A DNA stretch of 13,155 nt from positions 1-13,155 of the forward strand of contig DAIEIL010000191.1 in NCBI GenBank assembly GCA_027352645.1. Reading direction: 5' to 3'. The translations under genes were made by a program, and so were the position numbers. The DNA comes from Rhodobiaceae bacterium (GTDB taxonomy: Bacteria; Pseudomonadota; Alphaproteobacteria; Parvibaculales; Parvibaculaceae). Of the stretch, positions 1 through 7,044 are shown one piece after another; position 1 is the stretch's first letter; the number at the start of each line of letters is the position of its first letter. Below the pieces are notes generated by a model. It did no database searches. It was not told the origin of the DNA and worked only from the letters and a program-made list of their open reading frames with translations.

Positions 1-46
1 TTGGCAGCAATTTGTCAAAAATGCATAGAAATTAGTGTGATCGAGC

Positions 47-601
47 ATGAGCAAGGCCTTCACGAAAGAAAGTGAAAACGACCTCGACGACGATCTCGAG
101 ACAACGGACGCTTTGCCGCCGGGCACGAAGAATTACATCACGCGTAAGGGCTTTGATCGGCTGCAGGCGGAGCTTCGTCATCTTAAGCGCGTCGAACGAC
201 CAAAAGTTGTTGAGACGGTTGCATGGGCCGCAGGCAATGGCGATCGCTCGGAGAATGGCGATTACATTTATGGAAAGAAGCGCCTGCGGGAAATCGACCG
301 CCGTATGAGGTTTTTGGGCAAGCGGCTTGAGATCGCGGAGGTCGTCGATCCGGCGCGCCAGACGAAACGCGATCAGGTCTTTTTCGGCGCGACCGTGACC
401 TATGAGAATAAGGCGGGGGAGGAGCGGACGGTGCGAATCGTCGGCGTGGACGAGGCACAAAGCGAACTCGGCGAGATAAGCTGGGTATCTCCGGTCGCGC
501 GGGCCTTATTGAAGGCGGAGGTGGGCAATCAGGTCGAAGTGCGCACGCCGAACGGTCCCGAAATGCTCGAAATCGTCGATATCCGATATGAAGAAAAATG
601 A
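47..601 (+). CDS. greB: Transcript cleavage/elongation factor GreB
   Basis: GreB binds the secondary channel of RNA polymerase and stimulates cleavage of backtracked RNA, rescuing arrested elongation complexes. The 184-residue product has an N-terminal coiled-coil hairpin (about residues 30-105) with the diagnostic GreB stretch ERPKVVETVAWAAGNGDRSE near residues 50-69. The hairpin tip carries the acidic residues D66, E69 and D72, which should coordinate the catalytic Mg2+. A C-terminal FKBP-like domain spans about 108-184. GreA lacks this longer conserved stretch, so GreB is the better call. Compared with enterobacterial GreB (about 158 residues) it has a roughly 25-residue acidic N-terminal extension (DDDLE). 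The chosen ATG is the first in frame; only a weak GAG lies upstream and the promoter is not convincing (TTGGCA at 1-6 without a good -10). It converges on the helicase gene and ends just before a shared terminator. Confidence 0.95.
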   Translation: MSKAFTKESENDLDDDLETTDALPPGTKNYITRKGFDRLQAELRHLKRVERPKVVETVAWAAGNGDRSENGDYIYGKKRLREIDRRMRFLGKRLEIAEVVDPARQTKRDQVFFGATVTYENKAGEERTVRIVGVDEAQSELGEISWVSPVARALLKAEVGNQVEVRTPNGPEMLEIVDIRYEEK

Positions 602-602
602 A

Positions 603-634
603 AAAGGCCGGGAAAGTTGAAGTTCCCGGCCTTT
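603..634. terminator. Bidirectional intrinsic terminator between greB and the helicase gene
   Basis: A perfect 12-bp inverted repeat, AAAGGCCGGGAA (603-614) and TTCCCGGCCTTT (623-634), encloses an 8-nt loop. On the minus strand the stem is followed by a run of five T (complement of 601-605), a good intrinsic terminator for the helicase transcript. On the plus strand the stem ends in TTT and serves greB less strongly. It starts immediately after the greB stop and lies 26 nt from the helicase stop, exactly where two convergent genes would share one terminator. Confidence 0.85.
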
Positions 635-660
635 CAATTCATTGAAGTCAGTCGCTGAAA

Positions 661-2046
661 TCAGCCGCCATTGGCCGAGCGCTTGCGGGCGCGGCTGCCG
701 GGGCGGTTGCGGCTTTGGTTCCTGCCGCCATCATTCTTGCGCTGTTCGCCCTGGGCCGCTGCGGCGTGACCGCCAGCGCCGGGGCGCTTGCCATGCGCCT
801 GCGACTTGCCTTGCGGCTTGCCGCCGCGCGGCTGGCCCTGCTTCGGGCGCTGCTGGTGGCGGCGTTCGCCCTGGGGCTCCGCCGCGAAGGCGGCCGAAGG
901 CGTGTCGCCGATCAGCGGGCGCGTATCAACGACCTGGAGTGTGCGGCGCGTCAGGCGTTCGATCTGCTTGAGATAGGAGCGTTCCGAAGCATCGCAGAAG
1001 GAAAGCGCGATGCCGCTGGTTCCAGCGCGAGCCGTGCGGCCGATGCGGTGGACATAGCTTTCCGGTTCGTTCGGCAATTCGAAATTGATGACATGCGTGA
1101 TGCCGTCGACGTCGATGCCGCGCGCCGCGATGTCTGTCGCGACGAGGACGCGCGCCTGACCGCTGCGGAACTGTTCCAGAGCGCGCTGGCGCGCACCTTG
1201 CGACTTGTTGCCGTGGATCGCTTCCGACGGAACGCCGCCCTTTTCGAGCTGTTCGCTGACGCGGTTGGCGCAATGCTTGGTGCGCGTGAAGATGATGACG
1301 CGGGAGAGATCGGGATTTTCGAGAAGCTTGGCGAGAAGCTCGCGCTTGCGCTTCTGGTCGACGAAGAGGACATGCTGTTCGATGCGATCGACGGTCACGA
1401 CTTCCGGCGTGACTTCGACGCGAACCGGCGAGCGAAGGATTTCCGCCGCCAGAGATTCGATCGACTTCGGCATGGTCGCGGAGAAGAGCAGCGAATGGCG
1501 CTCGCGCGGCATGGTGGCGATGATCTTCTTCACATCGTTGACGAAGCCCATGTCGAGCATGCGGTCGGCTTCGTCGAGGACGAGGATCTTCGTGTCGGCA
1601 AGCTTCACATGGCGCTGGTTCATCAGGTCGAGCAGGCGGCCGGGCGTGGCGACGAGAATGTCGACGCCGTTCACCATCGCCTTCACTTGGCGCAGCTGGC
1701 TTACGCCGCCGAAGATGACCGTGTGGCTGAGATGAAGGTTGCGGCCATAAACGGCGAGGCTCTCGTCGATCTGGATGGCCAGTTCGCGCGTCGGCGCGAG
1801 GATAAGCGCGCGTGCGCCGCGGGGCGTGCGCTTCGTCTGGTCATGGGCGAGTTTCTGGAGGATGGGCAGCGCGAAAGCCGCCGTCTTTCCGGTGCCCGTC
1901 TGTGCGAGGCCGAGGAGATCGCGGCCCTGCAGCAGCGAGGGAATCGCCTGCAGCTGAATGGGGGTAGGGGTTTCGTAGCCCTCGGCGGCAAGCGCACGGC
2001 AAATAGGCTCGACAATGCCGAGGTCGGCGAAAGTTTGGGTCGTCAT
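661..2046 (-). CDS. rhlE: DEAD-box ATP-dependent RNA helicase, RhlE type
   Basis: An ATP-dependent RNA unwinding enzyme of superfamily 2, probably acting in ribosome assembly or RNA turnover in the cytoplasm. All core motifs are present in the 461-residue product: Q motif (TPTPIQ, 26-31), motif I AQTGTGKT (48-55), Ia PTREL (85-89), Ib TPGR (134-137), II DEAD (158-161), III SAT (189-191), V ARGID (308-312) and VI HRIGRTAR (333-340). After about residue 380 comes a low-complexity, Gln/Gly/Arg/Lys-rich basic tail, typical of the RhlE/SrmB group and likely to bind RNA without sequence specificity. The phrase VLDEADRMLDMGF and the overall length fit RhlE best; assignment among RhlE, RhlB-like and DbpA is by motif memory only. 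Start ATG at 2046 directly precedes a normal RhlE N-terminus (TFADLGI); no strong Shine-Dalgarno is visible. Confidence 0.93.
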   Translation of the reverse strand: MTTQTFADLGIVEPICRALAAEGYETPTPIQLQAIPSLLQGRDLLGLAQTGTGKTAAFALPILQKLAHDQTKRTPRGARALILAPTRELAIQIDESLAVYGRNLHLSHTVIFGGVSQLRQVKAMVNGVDILVATPGRLLDLMNQRHVKLADTKILVLDEADRMLDMGFVNDVKKIIATMPRERHSLLFSATMPKSIESLAAEILRSPVRVEVTPEVVTVDRIEQHVLFVDQKRKRELLAKLLENPDLSRVIIFTRTKHCANRVSEQLEKGGVPSEAIHGNKSQGARQRALEQFRSGQARVLVATDIAARGIDVDGITHVINFELPNEPESYVHRIGRTARAGTSGIALSFCDASERSYLKQIERLTRRTLQVVDTRPLIGDTPSAAFAAEPQGERRHQQRPKQGQPRGGKPQGKSQAHGKRPGAGGHAAAAQGEQRKNDGGRNQSRNRPGSRARKRSANGG

Positions 2047-2437
2047 TCTGTCACTAATCTTTCAGACAAGCGGATCGGTGCCGACCGGAATGGTCGGACC
2101 TCTGGCGCGGGTTACCGCGTCCAACGCGCTTGGATCGGGGGGATCTGACTGTGCCGAGATTAGGCGCGTCCGGGGCGCAAGGCCCGCTGAAATGGACGGC
2201 GCAAAGCGCGCTCGCGAGAACAGTCACGGGGGTAGATGCGCTCTCCATCGCCATAAGTCAAGGTGCCGCGAGGTTATGATATTTTCCGGCGCTCCGAATT
2301 TGGTGCATTTCCTTCATATTTCGAGCCGGCGAACATCGTCGCGAAGACGCGCGGCGGGCGCCTTTCCCCATTGAGGCGGCGCCGTATTCTGGGCATGATC
2401 GCGCCATTCGCGAGGCTGAAGGCGTGAAGGGGAAGCG
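2047..2437. other. Divergent intergenic region between rhlE and corA
   Basis: This 391-bp stretch separates two divergently transcribed genes and must hold both promoters. I see a plausible sigma70-type promoter for the CorA gene near 2371-2399 (separate entry), but no convincing -35/-10 pair for the helicase. A small inverted repeat, CCGACC (2081-2086) and GGTCGG (2092-2097), lies 35 nt upstream of the helicase start. An imperfect longer stem can pair about 2286-2298 with 2320-2329 (CCGGC.CTC.GAA with TTCGAGCCGG, two bulges, 21-nt loop). Short open frames here have no recognisable product and are not called. Confidence 0.5.
2371..2399 (+). promoter_or_regulatory. Putative sigma70-type promoter for corA
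   Basis: TTGAGG (2371-2376) and CATGAT (2394-2399) are separated by 17 nt. Each matches four of six positions of the -35 and -10 consensus. Transcription would start near 2406, giving a leader of about 32 nt that includes the strong Shine-Dalgarno AAGGGG (2427-2432) five nt before the corA ATG. Inferred by eye only. Confidence 0.35.
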
Positions 2438-3406
2438 ATGATAACTGCCTATGTGAGATCGAACGGCACGCTCAGCCCCTTGCCCGTCGAACCTCATGGG
2501 CCGATCCCCGAAGCCGTGGTCTGGCTCGATCTGCTGGAGCCGACGCCGGAAGAGGAGCGCTTCGTCGACGAGGTTCTGGGTCTCGACGTTCCTTCCGAAG
2601 AAGAGATGCAGGAGATCGAGGTTTCGAGCCGCCTCTACCAGGAGCGCGGCGCGCTCTACATGACGGCGACCGTCATGGTCGGCGCCGACACGGCAAAGCC
2701 CGGCCGCTCGCCCGTCACCTTCGTTCTCGTCGGTCACCGCCTGCTCACGCTGCGCTATGCCGAGCCGCTGCCTTTCCGCGTTTTCGCCGCAAAGGCGAGG
2801 CGCCACACCGTCCTGTCGAGCACGGGCGAGGAGGTACTGGCGGGGCTTCTCGACGCCATCGTCGATCGCGTCGCCGATATTCTCGAACGTGTGCAGGGTG
2901 AAATCGACACGCTGTCGAGCGATATCTTCGTGCGGGATGACAGCGCGGCCAAGCTCGATTTCGATGAGGTGTTGCGGCGCGTCGGTCAGGTTCAGGCGCT
3001 GACCACCCAGGCGCGCGAGAGCCTTGTCAGCATCGCCAGGCTTCTGAGCTTCATCGGCAGGCCTGCGGAAACGAAGCTGCCCAAGGCCTTCGAGCGTGGC
3101 TTCAAGACCATCGCCCGGGACGTCATGGCCTTGAGCGACCATGCGAGCTTCCTGACCAGCAACATCAACTTCATGCTCGATGCCACGCTCGGCATGATTA
3201 ACAACGAGCAGAACGGCATCATCAAGATTTTCTCGGTCGCCGCCGTGGTCTTCCTGCCGCCGACCCTCGTCGCCAGCATTTACGGCATGAATTTCGACAT
3301 CATTCCCGAACTGAAATGGCAATTCGGCTATCTCTGGGCAATCGGGTTGATGGTCGCTTCGGCCATTGTGCCGTACTGGTATTTCAAGCGGCGCGGCTGG
3401 CTCTAG
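2438..3406 (+). CDS. corA: CorA-family magnesium/divalent cation channel
   Basis: CorA proteins form inner-membrane homopentamers that admit Mg2+ (also Co2+ or Ni2+ in some members), gated by intracellular Mg2+. The 322-residue product has the usual layout: an acidic cytoplasmic alpha/beta N-terminal domain (about 1-130), a long stalk helix (about 130-262), TM1 at about 264-282, the signature YGMNF (282-286) at the pore mouth, a short periplasmic loop, TM2 at about 298-315 and a positively charged C-terminal tail (KRRGWL). Length matches the family. The GMN motif favours CorA over ZntB, although alphaproteobacterial ZntB-like exporters share the fold and GxN motif, so transport direction and ion are not certain. 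ATG 2438 has a good Shine-Dalgarno (AAGGGG, 5-nt spacing). It appears monocistronic; a 223-bp gap follows. Confidence 0.92.
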   Translation: MITAYVRSNGTLSPLPVEPHGPIPEAVVWLDLLEPTPEEERFVDEVLGLDVPSEEEMQEIEVSSRLYQERGALYMTATVMVGADTAKPGRSPVTFVLVGHRLLTLRYAEPLPFRVFAAKARRHTVLSSTGEEVLAGLLDAIVDRVADILERVQGEIDTLSSDIFVRDDSAAKLDFDEVLRRVGQVQALTTQARESLVSIARLLSFIGRPAETKLPKAFERGFKTIARDVMALSDHASFLTSNINFMLDATLGMINNEQNGIIKIFSVAAVVFLPPTLVASIYGMNFDIIPELKWQFGYLWAIGLMVASAIVPYWYFKRRGWL

Positions 3407-3412
3407 GCCGCG

Positions 3413-3431
3413 GGCTCAGGGCGATTGAGCC
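3413..3431 (+). terminator. Possible weak terminator hairpin after corA
   Basis: GGCTCA (3413-3418) and TGAGCC (3426-3431) form a 6-bp stem with a 7-nt loop, starting 6 nt after the corA stop. No T-run follows (TGTGAAAATG instead), so it is at best a weak or Rho-assisted end, or simply a small transcript 3' structure. Confidence 0.25.
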
Positions 3432-3493
3432 TGTGAAAATGAAAGCTCTGCAATGCCTGGCTTCCGGGTGCCAAATTCCCTTGCGGTACCATG

Positions 3494-3502
3494 TGATAAA
3501 AT
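3494..3502 (+). promoter_or_regulatory. Candidate extended -10 promoter for the arn-type operon
   Basis: TGATAAAAT (3494-3502) fits the TGn-TATAAT extended -10 pattern with one hexamer mismatch and sits in the only AT-rich patch between corA and the first arn gene. No good -35 is seen 16-18 nt upstream. A start near 3509 would give a leader of about 120 nt containing the stem GGGCGG/CCGCCC (3522-3527 with 3534-3539) and GGCGC/GCGCC (3603-3607 with 3613-3617). I saw no PmrA-type CTTAAT repeat. GTGA-N8-TCAC (3493-3508) overlaps the -10 and could be an operator, but the match is short. Confidence 0.3.
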
Positions 3503-3629
3503 GTTCACTACGCGCCGAATGGGGCGGCAGGTTCCGCCCGAAAAACCGGAGAAATCTGCGCTTTTTGAGGGCGGTCGCAAGCCGACTCGGAAGGTGGCAA
3601 ACGGCGCGTCTGGCGCCTGAGAGGGACGA

Positions 3630-4694
3630 ATGGGCCTCAAGGTTCTGATTCTGGGTGTAAACGGCTTCATCGGCAGCCATCTCAGCGAAACGATACTGCG
3701 AACGAAGAGCGACTGGGAGGTCTATGGAATGGACCTCCAGCAGGACAAGCTGGAAGGCTGCATGGGCCATCCGCGCTTCCACTTCGTCGAAGGCGATATC
3801 ACCATCAACAAGGAGTGGATCGAGTATCACGTCCGCAAATGCGACGTGGTCCTGCCGCTGGTGGCCATCGCGACCCCCGCTATCTACGTCTCCGACCCGC
3901 TGCGCGTTTTCGAGCTCGATTTCGAGGCCAATCTCGCCATCGTCCGCTACTGCGTCCGCTACAAGAAGCGCGTCGTGTTCCCCTCGACCTCGGAAGTCTA
4001 TGGCATGTCGCCGGACCAGGAGTTCGACGAGGAGACCAGCAATCTGGTGCTCGGCCCCATCGGCAAGCAGCGCTGGATCTATTCCTGCTCGAAGCAGCTT
4101 CTCGACCGCGTTATCCATGCCTATGGGCTCAAGGACCAGCTGCGCTACACGCTGTTCCGCCCCTTCAACTTCATCGGCCCGCGCCTCGACAACATCATGG
4201 CGGCCAATGAAGGCTCGTCGCGTGTGCTGACGCAGTTCCTCGGCAATATCCTGCGCGGCAAGGACATCCAGCTCGTCGATGGCGGCGCGCAGAAGCGTTG
4301 CTTCATCTATATCGACGACGCGGTCGAAGCGCTGATGCGCATTCTCGAAAACGAGAACGGCATCGCCGATCAGCGCATTTTCAACATTGGCAATCCGACG
4401 GCGGAGCTGTCGATCGCTGAGCTCGCCGAGATGATGCTTTCCGTTGTTGCCGAGTTCCCCGGCTATGAGAACGTGGCCGACCGCGTGAAGCTCGTGAACA
4501 CGAGCTCGGGCGAATATTACGGCAAGGGCTACCAGGACATGCTGGTGCGCGTTCCTTCCATCAAGGCGATCCAGTCGCTCGGCTGGGAGCCCACGACCGA
4601 TGTTCGTTCCGCCATTCGCAAGACGGTCGAATATTATATCGACCAGTTCGGCCCGGCCGCCGATCAGAACGCCGTCGAAACCGAGTTGCTGTGA
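3630..4694 (+). CDS. arnA: UDP-glucuronate oxidative decarboxylase, stand-alone ArnA C-terminal module
   Basis: An NAD-dependent extended SDR enzyme converting UDP-glucuronate to UDP-4-keto-pentose (UDP-L-Ara4O) plus CO2, the first committed step of L-Ara4N synthesis. The 354 residues match the C-terminal half of enterobacterial ArnA: Rossmann GVNGFIG (9-15), LPLVAIATP (75-83), PSTSEVYG (118-125), YxxxK at Y151/K155, RPFNFIGPRLDN (177-188) and YYGKGYQD (296-303). With a constant offset of 312, E. coli ArnA residues T432, S433, E434, Y463, K467 and R619 fall on T120, S121, E122, Y151, K155 and R307, all conserved. There is no formyltransferase domain before the ATG, so the protein is a natural single-function form. 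The related Uxs enzymes are less similar in these stretches. Start ATG 3630 has GAGGG at 3621-3625. It is the first gene of the block; 65 nt separate it from arnD. Confidence 0.93.
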   Translation: MGLKVLILGVNGFIGSHLSETILRTKSDWEVYGMDLQQDKLEGCMGHPRFHFVEGDITINKEWIEYHVRKCDVVLPLVAIATPAIYVSDPLRVFELDFEANLAIVRYCVRYKKRVVFPSTSEVYGMSPDQEFDEETSNLVLGPIGKQRWIYSCSKQLLDRVIHAYGLKDQLRYTLFRPFNFIGPRLDNIMAANEGSSRVLTQFLGNILRGKDIQLVDGGAQKRCFIYIDDAVEALMRILENENGIADQRIFNIGNPTAELSIAELAEMMLSVVAEFPGYENVADRVKLVNTSSGEYYGKGYQDMLVRVPSIKAIQSLGWEPTTDVRSAIRKTVEYYIDQFGPAADQNAVETELL

Positions 4695-4720
4695 CAGGCG
4701 GCCAATTGCCGTCTGCCTTT

Positions 4721-4753
4721 AGTGGCCCGCCGTTAGTGGCCCGCCGTTAGTGG
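4721..4753 (+). repeat. 14-bp tandem repeat upstream of arnD
   Basis: The unit AGTGGCCCGCCGTT occurs at 4721-4734 and again at 4735-4748, followed by a partial third copy AGTGG (4749-4753), 6 nt before the arnD ATG. The array occupies the short gap between the decarboxylase and arnD, and the last AGTGG is the only purine-rich stretch where a Shine-Dalgarno should be. Copy-number change by slippage would move upstream sequence by 14 nt without touching the last partial unit. Confidence 0.9.
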
Positions 4754-4759
4754 ATTGAC

Positions 4760-5683
4760 ATGAGCGCATCGAGGCTCGCCATCAAGATCGACGTCGACAC
4801 CGACCGCGGTACGCGGGAGGGCGTGCCGGCCTTGAGGGATATTCTCGCGCGCAAGGGTATTCCTGCGACGTTTCTCTTCTCGCTCGGGCCGGATAATACG
4901 GGGCGCGCCATTCGCCGTATCTTCCGGCCGGGCTTCTTCGGCAAGGTCAGCCGCACCAGTGTCGTCTCGACCTATGGTCTGCGGACGCTGATGAATGGCG
5001 TCGTCCTTCCGGGGCCGATGATCGCGAAGAAGAACGCCGCCATCCTGCGCTCGGTTGCCGATGCCGGTTTCGAAACGGGCATTCACTGCTGGGACCACGT
5101 GTTCTGGCAGGACAGGCTCTTCTCGCTGAGCGAGGCGAGGGTGGCCGAGGAGTTCGGCAAGGCGCGGCGCGCCTATGAAGATGTCTTTGGTCATCCCGCA
5201 AGGACGGCAGGCTCGGCGGGCTGGCAGGCCAATGCGGCGAGCCTCGCCGCATATGATGCGGCAGGGCTCGATTATGCGACCGATGTGCGCGGCGGTGCGC
5301 CCTTCATTCCGGTGGCGGATGGACGCCGCTTCCGCACGTTGCAAATTCCCACGACCCTGCCGACGCTCGACGAGCTGATGGGCCGCCCGGAATATCCGAC
5401 GGAACGTCTTGCCGATGCGTTGCTCGATCGCCTTGCGGGTGGGCTCGATGTCTTCACCATTCACGCCGAAATCGAAGGAATGAGCATGGCCCAATGGTTC
5501 TCGGCGTTTCTCGACCGGGCAAGAGATCGCGGCGTCTCCTTCGTGTCGCTTGCCGACGAGGCGGCGAAGCTCAACGCGGACAGGACCGCCATTCCCGTCG
5601 CCACGCTCGAACAGGGCGAGATCGACGGCCGTTCCGGCGCCCTCGCGGTGCAGGGCGCGCGCATGGCAGGAGTGGCCGCATGA
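4760..5683 (+). CDS. arnD: 4-deoxy-4-formamido-L-arabinose-phosphoundecaprenol deformylase ArnD
   Basis: ArnD is a metal-dependent NodB-fold hydrolase at the cytoplasmic membrane face that removes the formyl group from undecaprenyl-phosphate-L-Ara4FN, making the pathway irreversible. The 307-residue product aligns throughout with enterobacterial ArnD from memory: KIDVDTDRGTREGVP (9-23) with metal/base aspartates D11 and D13, LGPDN (42-46), the HCWDH metal motif (H109, H113), SAGW (152-155), DVRGGAPF (175-182), PTTLPT (197-202) and the IHAE motif with catalytic H235. Enterobacterial ArnD is about 300 residues, so it is full length. The ATG lies 8 residues before the first conserved Asp, as expected. 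The upstream Shine-Dalgarno is poor and lies in a 14-bp tandem repeat, hinting at modest initiation. Its TGA overlaps the next gene's ATG (ATGA), so the two are likely translationally coupled. Confidence 0.93.
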   Translation: MSASRLAIKIDVDTDRGTREGVPALRDILARKGIPATFLFSLGPDNTGRAIRRIFRPGFFGKVSRTSVVSTYGLRTLMNGVVLPGPMIAKKNAAILRSVADAGFETGIHCWDHVFWQDRLFSLSEARVAEEFGKARRAYEDVFGHPARTAGSAGWQANAASLAAYDAAGLDYATDVRGGAPFIPVADGRRFRTLQIPTTLPTLDELMGRPEYPTERLADALLDRLAGGLDVFTIHAEIEGMSMAQWFSAFLDRARDRGVSFVSLADEAAKLNADRTAIPVATLEQGEIDGRSGALAVQGARMAGVAA

Positions 5684-6048
5684 CGCGCTATCTTCCGCTC
5701 ATCTTCACCGGCGTCCTTCTCAATGCCGCCGCGCAATTGGCGCTCAAGCAGGGCATGCGGCAGATCGGCCATTTCGACTTCAGCCCCGCGACGCTGTTCG
5801 CCATGAGCTGGCGCATCGGCACGAACGGCTATGTCGTCTTCGGATTGGCCTGTTACGTCGTCAGCGTCGCCGTCTGGCTGCTCGCCCTGTCGCGCGTCGA
5901 GGTGAGTTTCGCCTATCCCTTGCTCTCCGTCGGCTACATCGTGACCGCCGTTGCCGCCTGGTATTTCTTTGGCGAAGCCGTGACGCCCGTCCGCATCGCC
6001 GGGATCGCCGTCATCATTGTCGGCGTTATCATGATCTCACGCAGTTGA
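5680..6048 (+). CDS. arnE: SMR/EamA-type four-helix protein, ArnE/ArnF-like flippase subunit
   Basis: Probable subunit of the carrier that moves undecaprenyl-phosphate-L-Ara4N from the cytoplasmic to the periplasmic leaflet. The 122-residue product has four predicted helices (about 4-23, 51-70, 76-97, 103-120). AYPLLSVGYIVTAVAAW (79-95) resembles the AYP-containing third helix of ArnE, and QLALKQGM (19-26) the first-helix end of the family. E. coli uses an ArnE-ArnF heterodimer (111 and 128 residues); only one such gene is seen here, so it may act as a homodimer or with a partner encoded elsewhere. ArnE versus ArnF cannot be settled by eye. ATG 5680 overlaps the arnD stop and has GGAG at 5669-5672. 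A longer in-frame start at 5494 would lie inside arnD and add a non-homologous Arg-rich N-terminus, so it was not used. Confidence 0.85.
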   Translation: MTRYLPLIFTGVLLNAAAQLALKQGMRQIGHFDFSPATLFAMSWRIGTNGYVVFGLACYVVSVAVWLLALSRVEVSFAYPLLSVGYIVTAVAAWYFFGEAVTPVRIAGIAVIIVGVIMISRS

Positions 6049-6064
6049 TCGAGAGCGTAAAACC

Positions 6065-7042
6065 ATGAGCGAAGACATGACCACCGAGACGCACGCAGCG
6101 ACGCTTTCGAAAGCGCCCGAGATCAGCATCGTCATTCCCGTCTACAACGAGGAAAAGAACCTCCCGCTGCTTTTCGAGCGGCTGACGGCCGTGGTCGACA
6201 AGCTCGGCCGCCCGGCAGAGATCGTCCTCACCGACGACGGCAGCAAGGACAATTCGCTCGCGCTTATGAAGAGCTTCGTCGAAAAGCGCCCCGACATCAT
6301 GCGCGTCGTCGAGTTCGACCGGAATTACGGCCAGCACATGGCCGTCATGGCGGGTTTCGAGACGGCGCGGGGCGATATCATCGTGACGCTCGATGCCGAC
6401 CTCCAGAATCCGCCGGAAGAAATTCCCAAGCTGATTGCCGAGATGGATGCGGGCCATGATGTCGTCGGCTCCTATCGCCGCGACCGTCAGGACAGCGTTT
6501 TCCGCACGCTGCCATCGCGCATCATCAATCTCATCCGCGAGCGCATCACTGGCATCAAGATGCGCGATCAGGGCTGCATGCTGCGCGCCTATCGCCGCAA
6601 CATCGTCCGCATGATCGTAGAGAGCGGCGAGACGTCGACCTTCATTCCCGCGCTCGCCCAGTTCTATGCCGAACGGCCGAGCGAGGTGGAGGTGGAACAT
6701 GCCGCGCGCCATGCGGGCACGTCGAACTACAATCTCTACAAGCTCATCCGCCTCAATTTCGACCTGATGACGGGCTTCAGCCTCGTGCCGCTGCAGGTCT
6801 TCACTATGGTCGGCATGGCGGTTTCGGCAGCGAGCCTTCTTCTCGTCATCTACATGTTCCTGCGCCGCATTGTCCTCGGGCCGGAAGTCGAAGGCATCTT
6901 CACGCTCTTCGCCATCCTCTTCTTCCTGCTCGGCGTGGTCATCACGGGTCTCGGCATCGTCGGCGAATATGTCGGCCGCATCTATCAGCAGATCCGCTCG
7001 CGCGCGCGTTTCCGCATTCGCGCCATCCACGAGAAAAACTGA
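6065..7042 (+). CDS. arnC: Undecaprenyl-phosphate 4-deoxy-4-formamido-L-arabinose transferase ArnC
   Basis: A membrane-anchored GT2-family glycosyltransferase moving L-Ara4FN from UDP to undecaprenyl phosphate. The 325 residues show a GT-A fold start SIVIPVYNEE (21-30), nucleotide-binding DDGS (57-60), NYGQHMAVMAGF (87-98), the metal-binding DAD in TLDADLQNPPEEIP (108-121), GCMLRAYRR (170-178) and STFIP (191-195), followed by two C-terminal membrane segments (about 243-267 and 275-300) and a basic tail. GCMLRAYRR and STFIP are shared with ArnC and help separate it from dolichol-phosphate-mannose-synthase-like and GtrB-type relatives, though GtrB-like function is the main alternative. It starts 16 nt after the flippase gene with GAGAG at 6051-6055; M5 is a possible alternative start. 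Only 2 nt separate its stop from the next ATG. Confidence 0.9.
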   Translation: MSEDMTTETHAATLSKAPEISIVIPVYNEEKNLPLLFERLTAVVDKLGRPAEIVLTDDGSKDNSLALMKSFVEKRPDIMRVVEFDRNYGQHMAVMAGFETARGDIIVTLDADLQNPPEEIPKLIAEMDAGHDVVGSYRRDRQDSVFRTLPSRIINLIRERITGIKMRDQGCMLRAYRRNIVRMIVESGETSTFIPALAQFYAERPSEVEVEHAARHAGTSNYNLYKLIRLNFDLMTGFSLVPLQVFTMVGMAVSAASLLLVIYMFLRRIVLGPEVEGIFTLFAILFFLLGVVITGLGIVGEYVGRIYQQIRSRARFRIRAIHEKN

Positions 7043-7044
7043 GG

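Noticed and set aside
715..2148. 477-residue open frame antisense to the helicase gene
   Set aside because: Low-complexity Arg/Ala/Asp composition with no motif, complementary to a complete DEAD-box helicase.
2054..2254. Short minus-strand frame upstream of the helicase (66 residues)
   Set aside because: Starts MAMESASTPV but becomes low-complexity basic sequence, with no homology recalled and no ribosome site; may just be leader sequence.
2258..3322. 354-residue open frame antisense to corA
   Set aside because: Composition is a reverse-complement artefact of corA codon use, with no motif and no credible start context.
4721..4753. CRISPR-like repeat
   Set aside because: The two copies are directly adjacent with no spacers and only 14 bp long, and no cas genes are present.
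6029..7030. 333-residue open frame antisense to arnC
   Set aside because: Asp/Glu/His/Arg-rich shadow of a well-supported glycosyltransferase gene.
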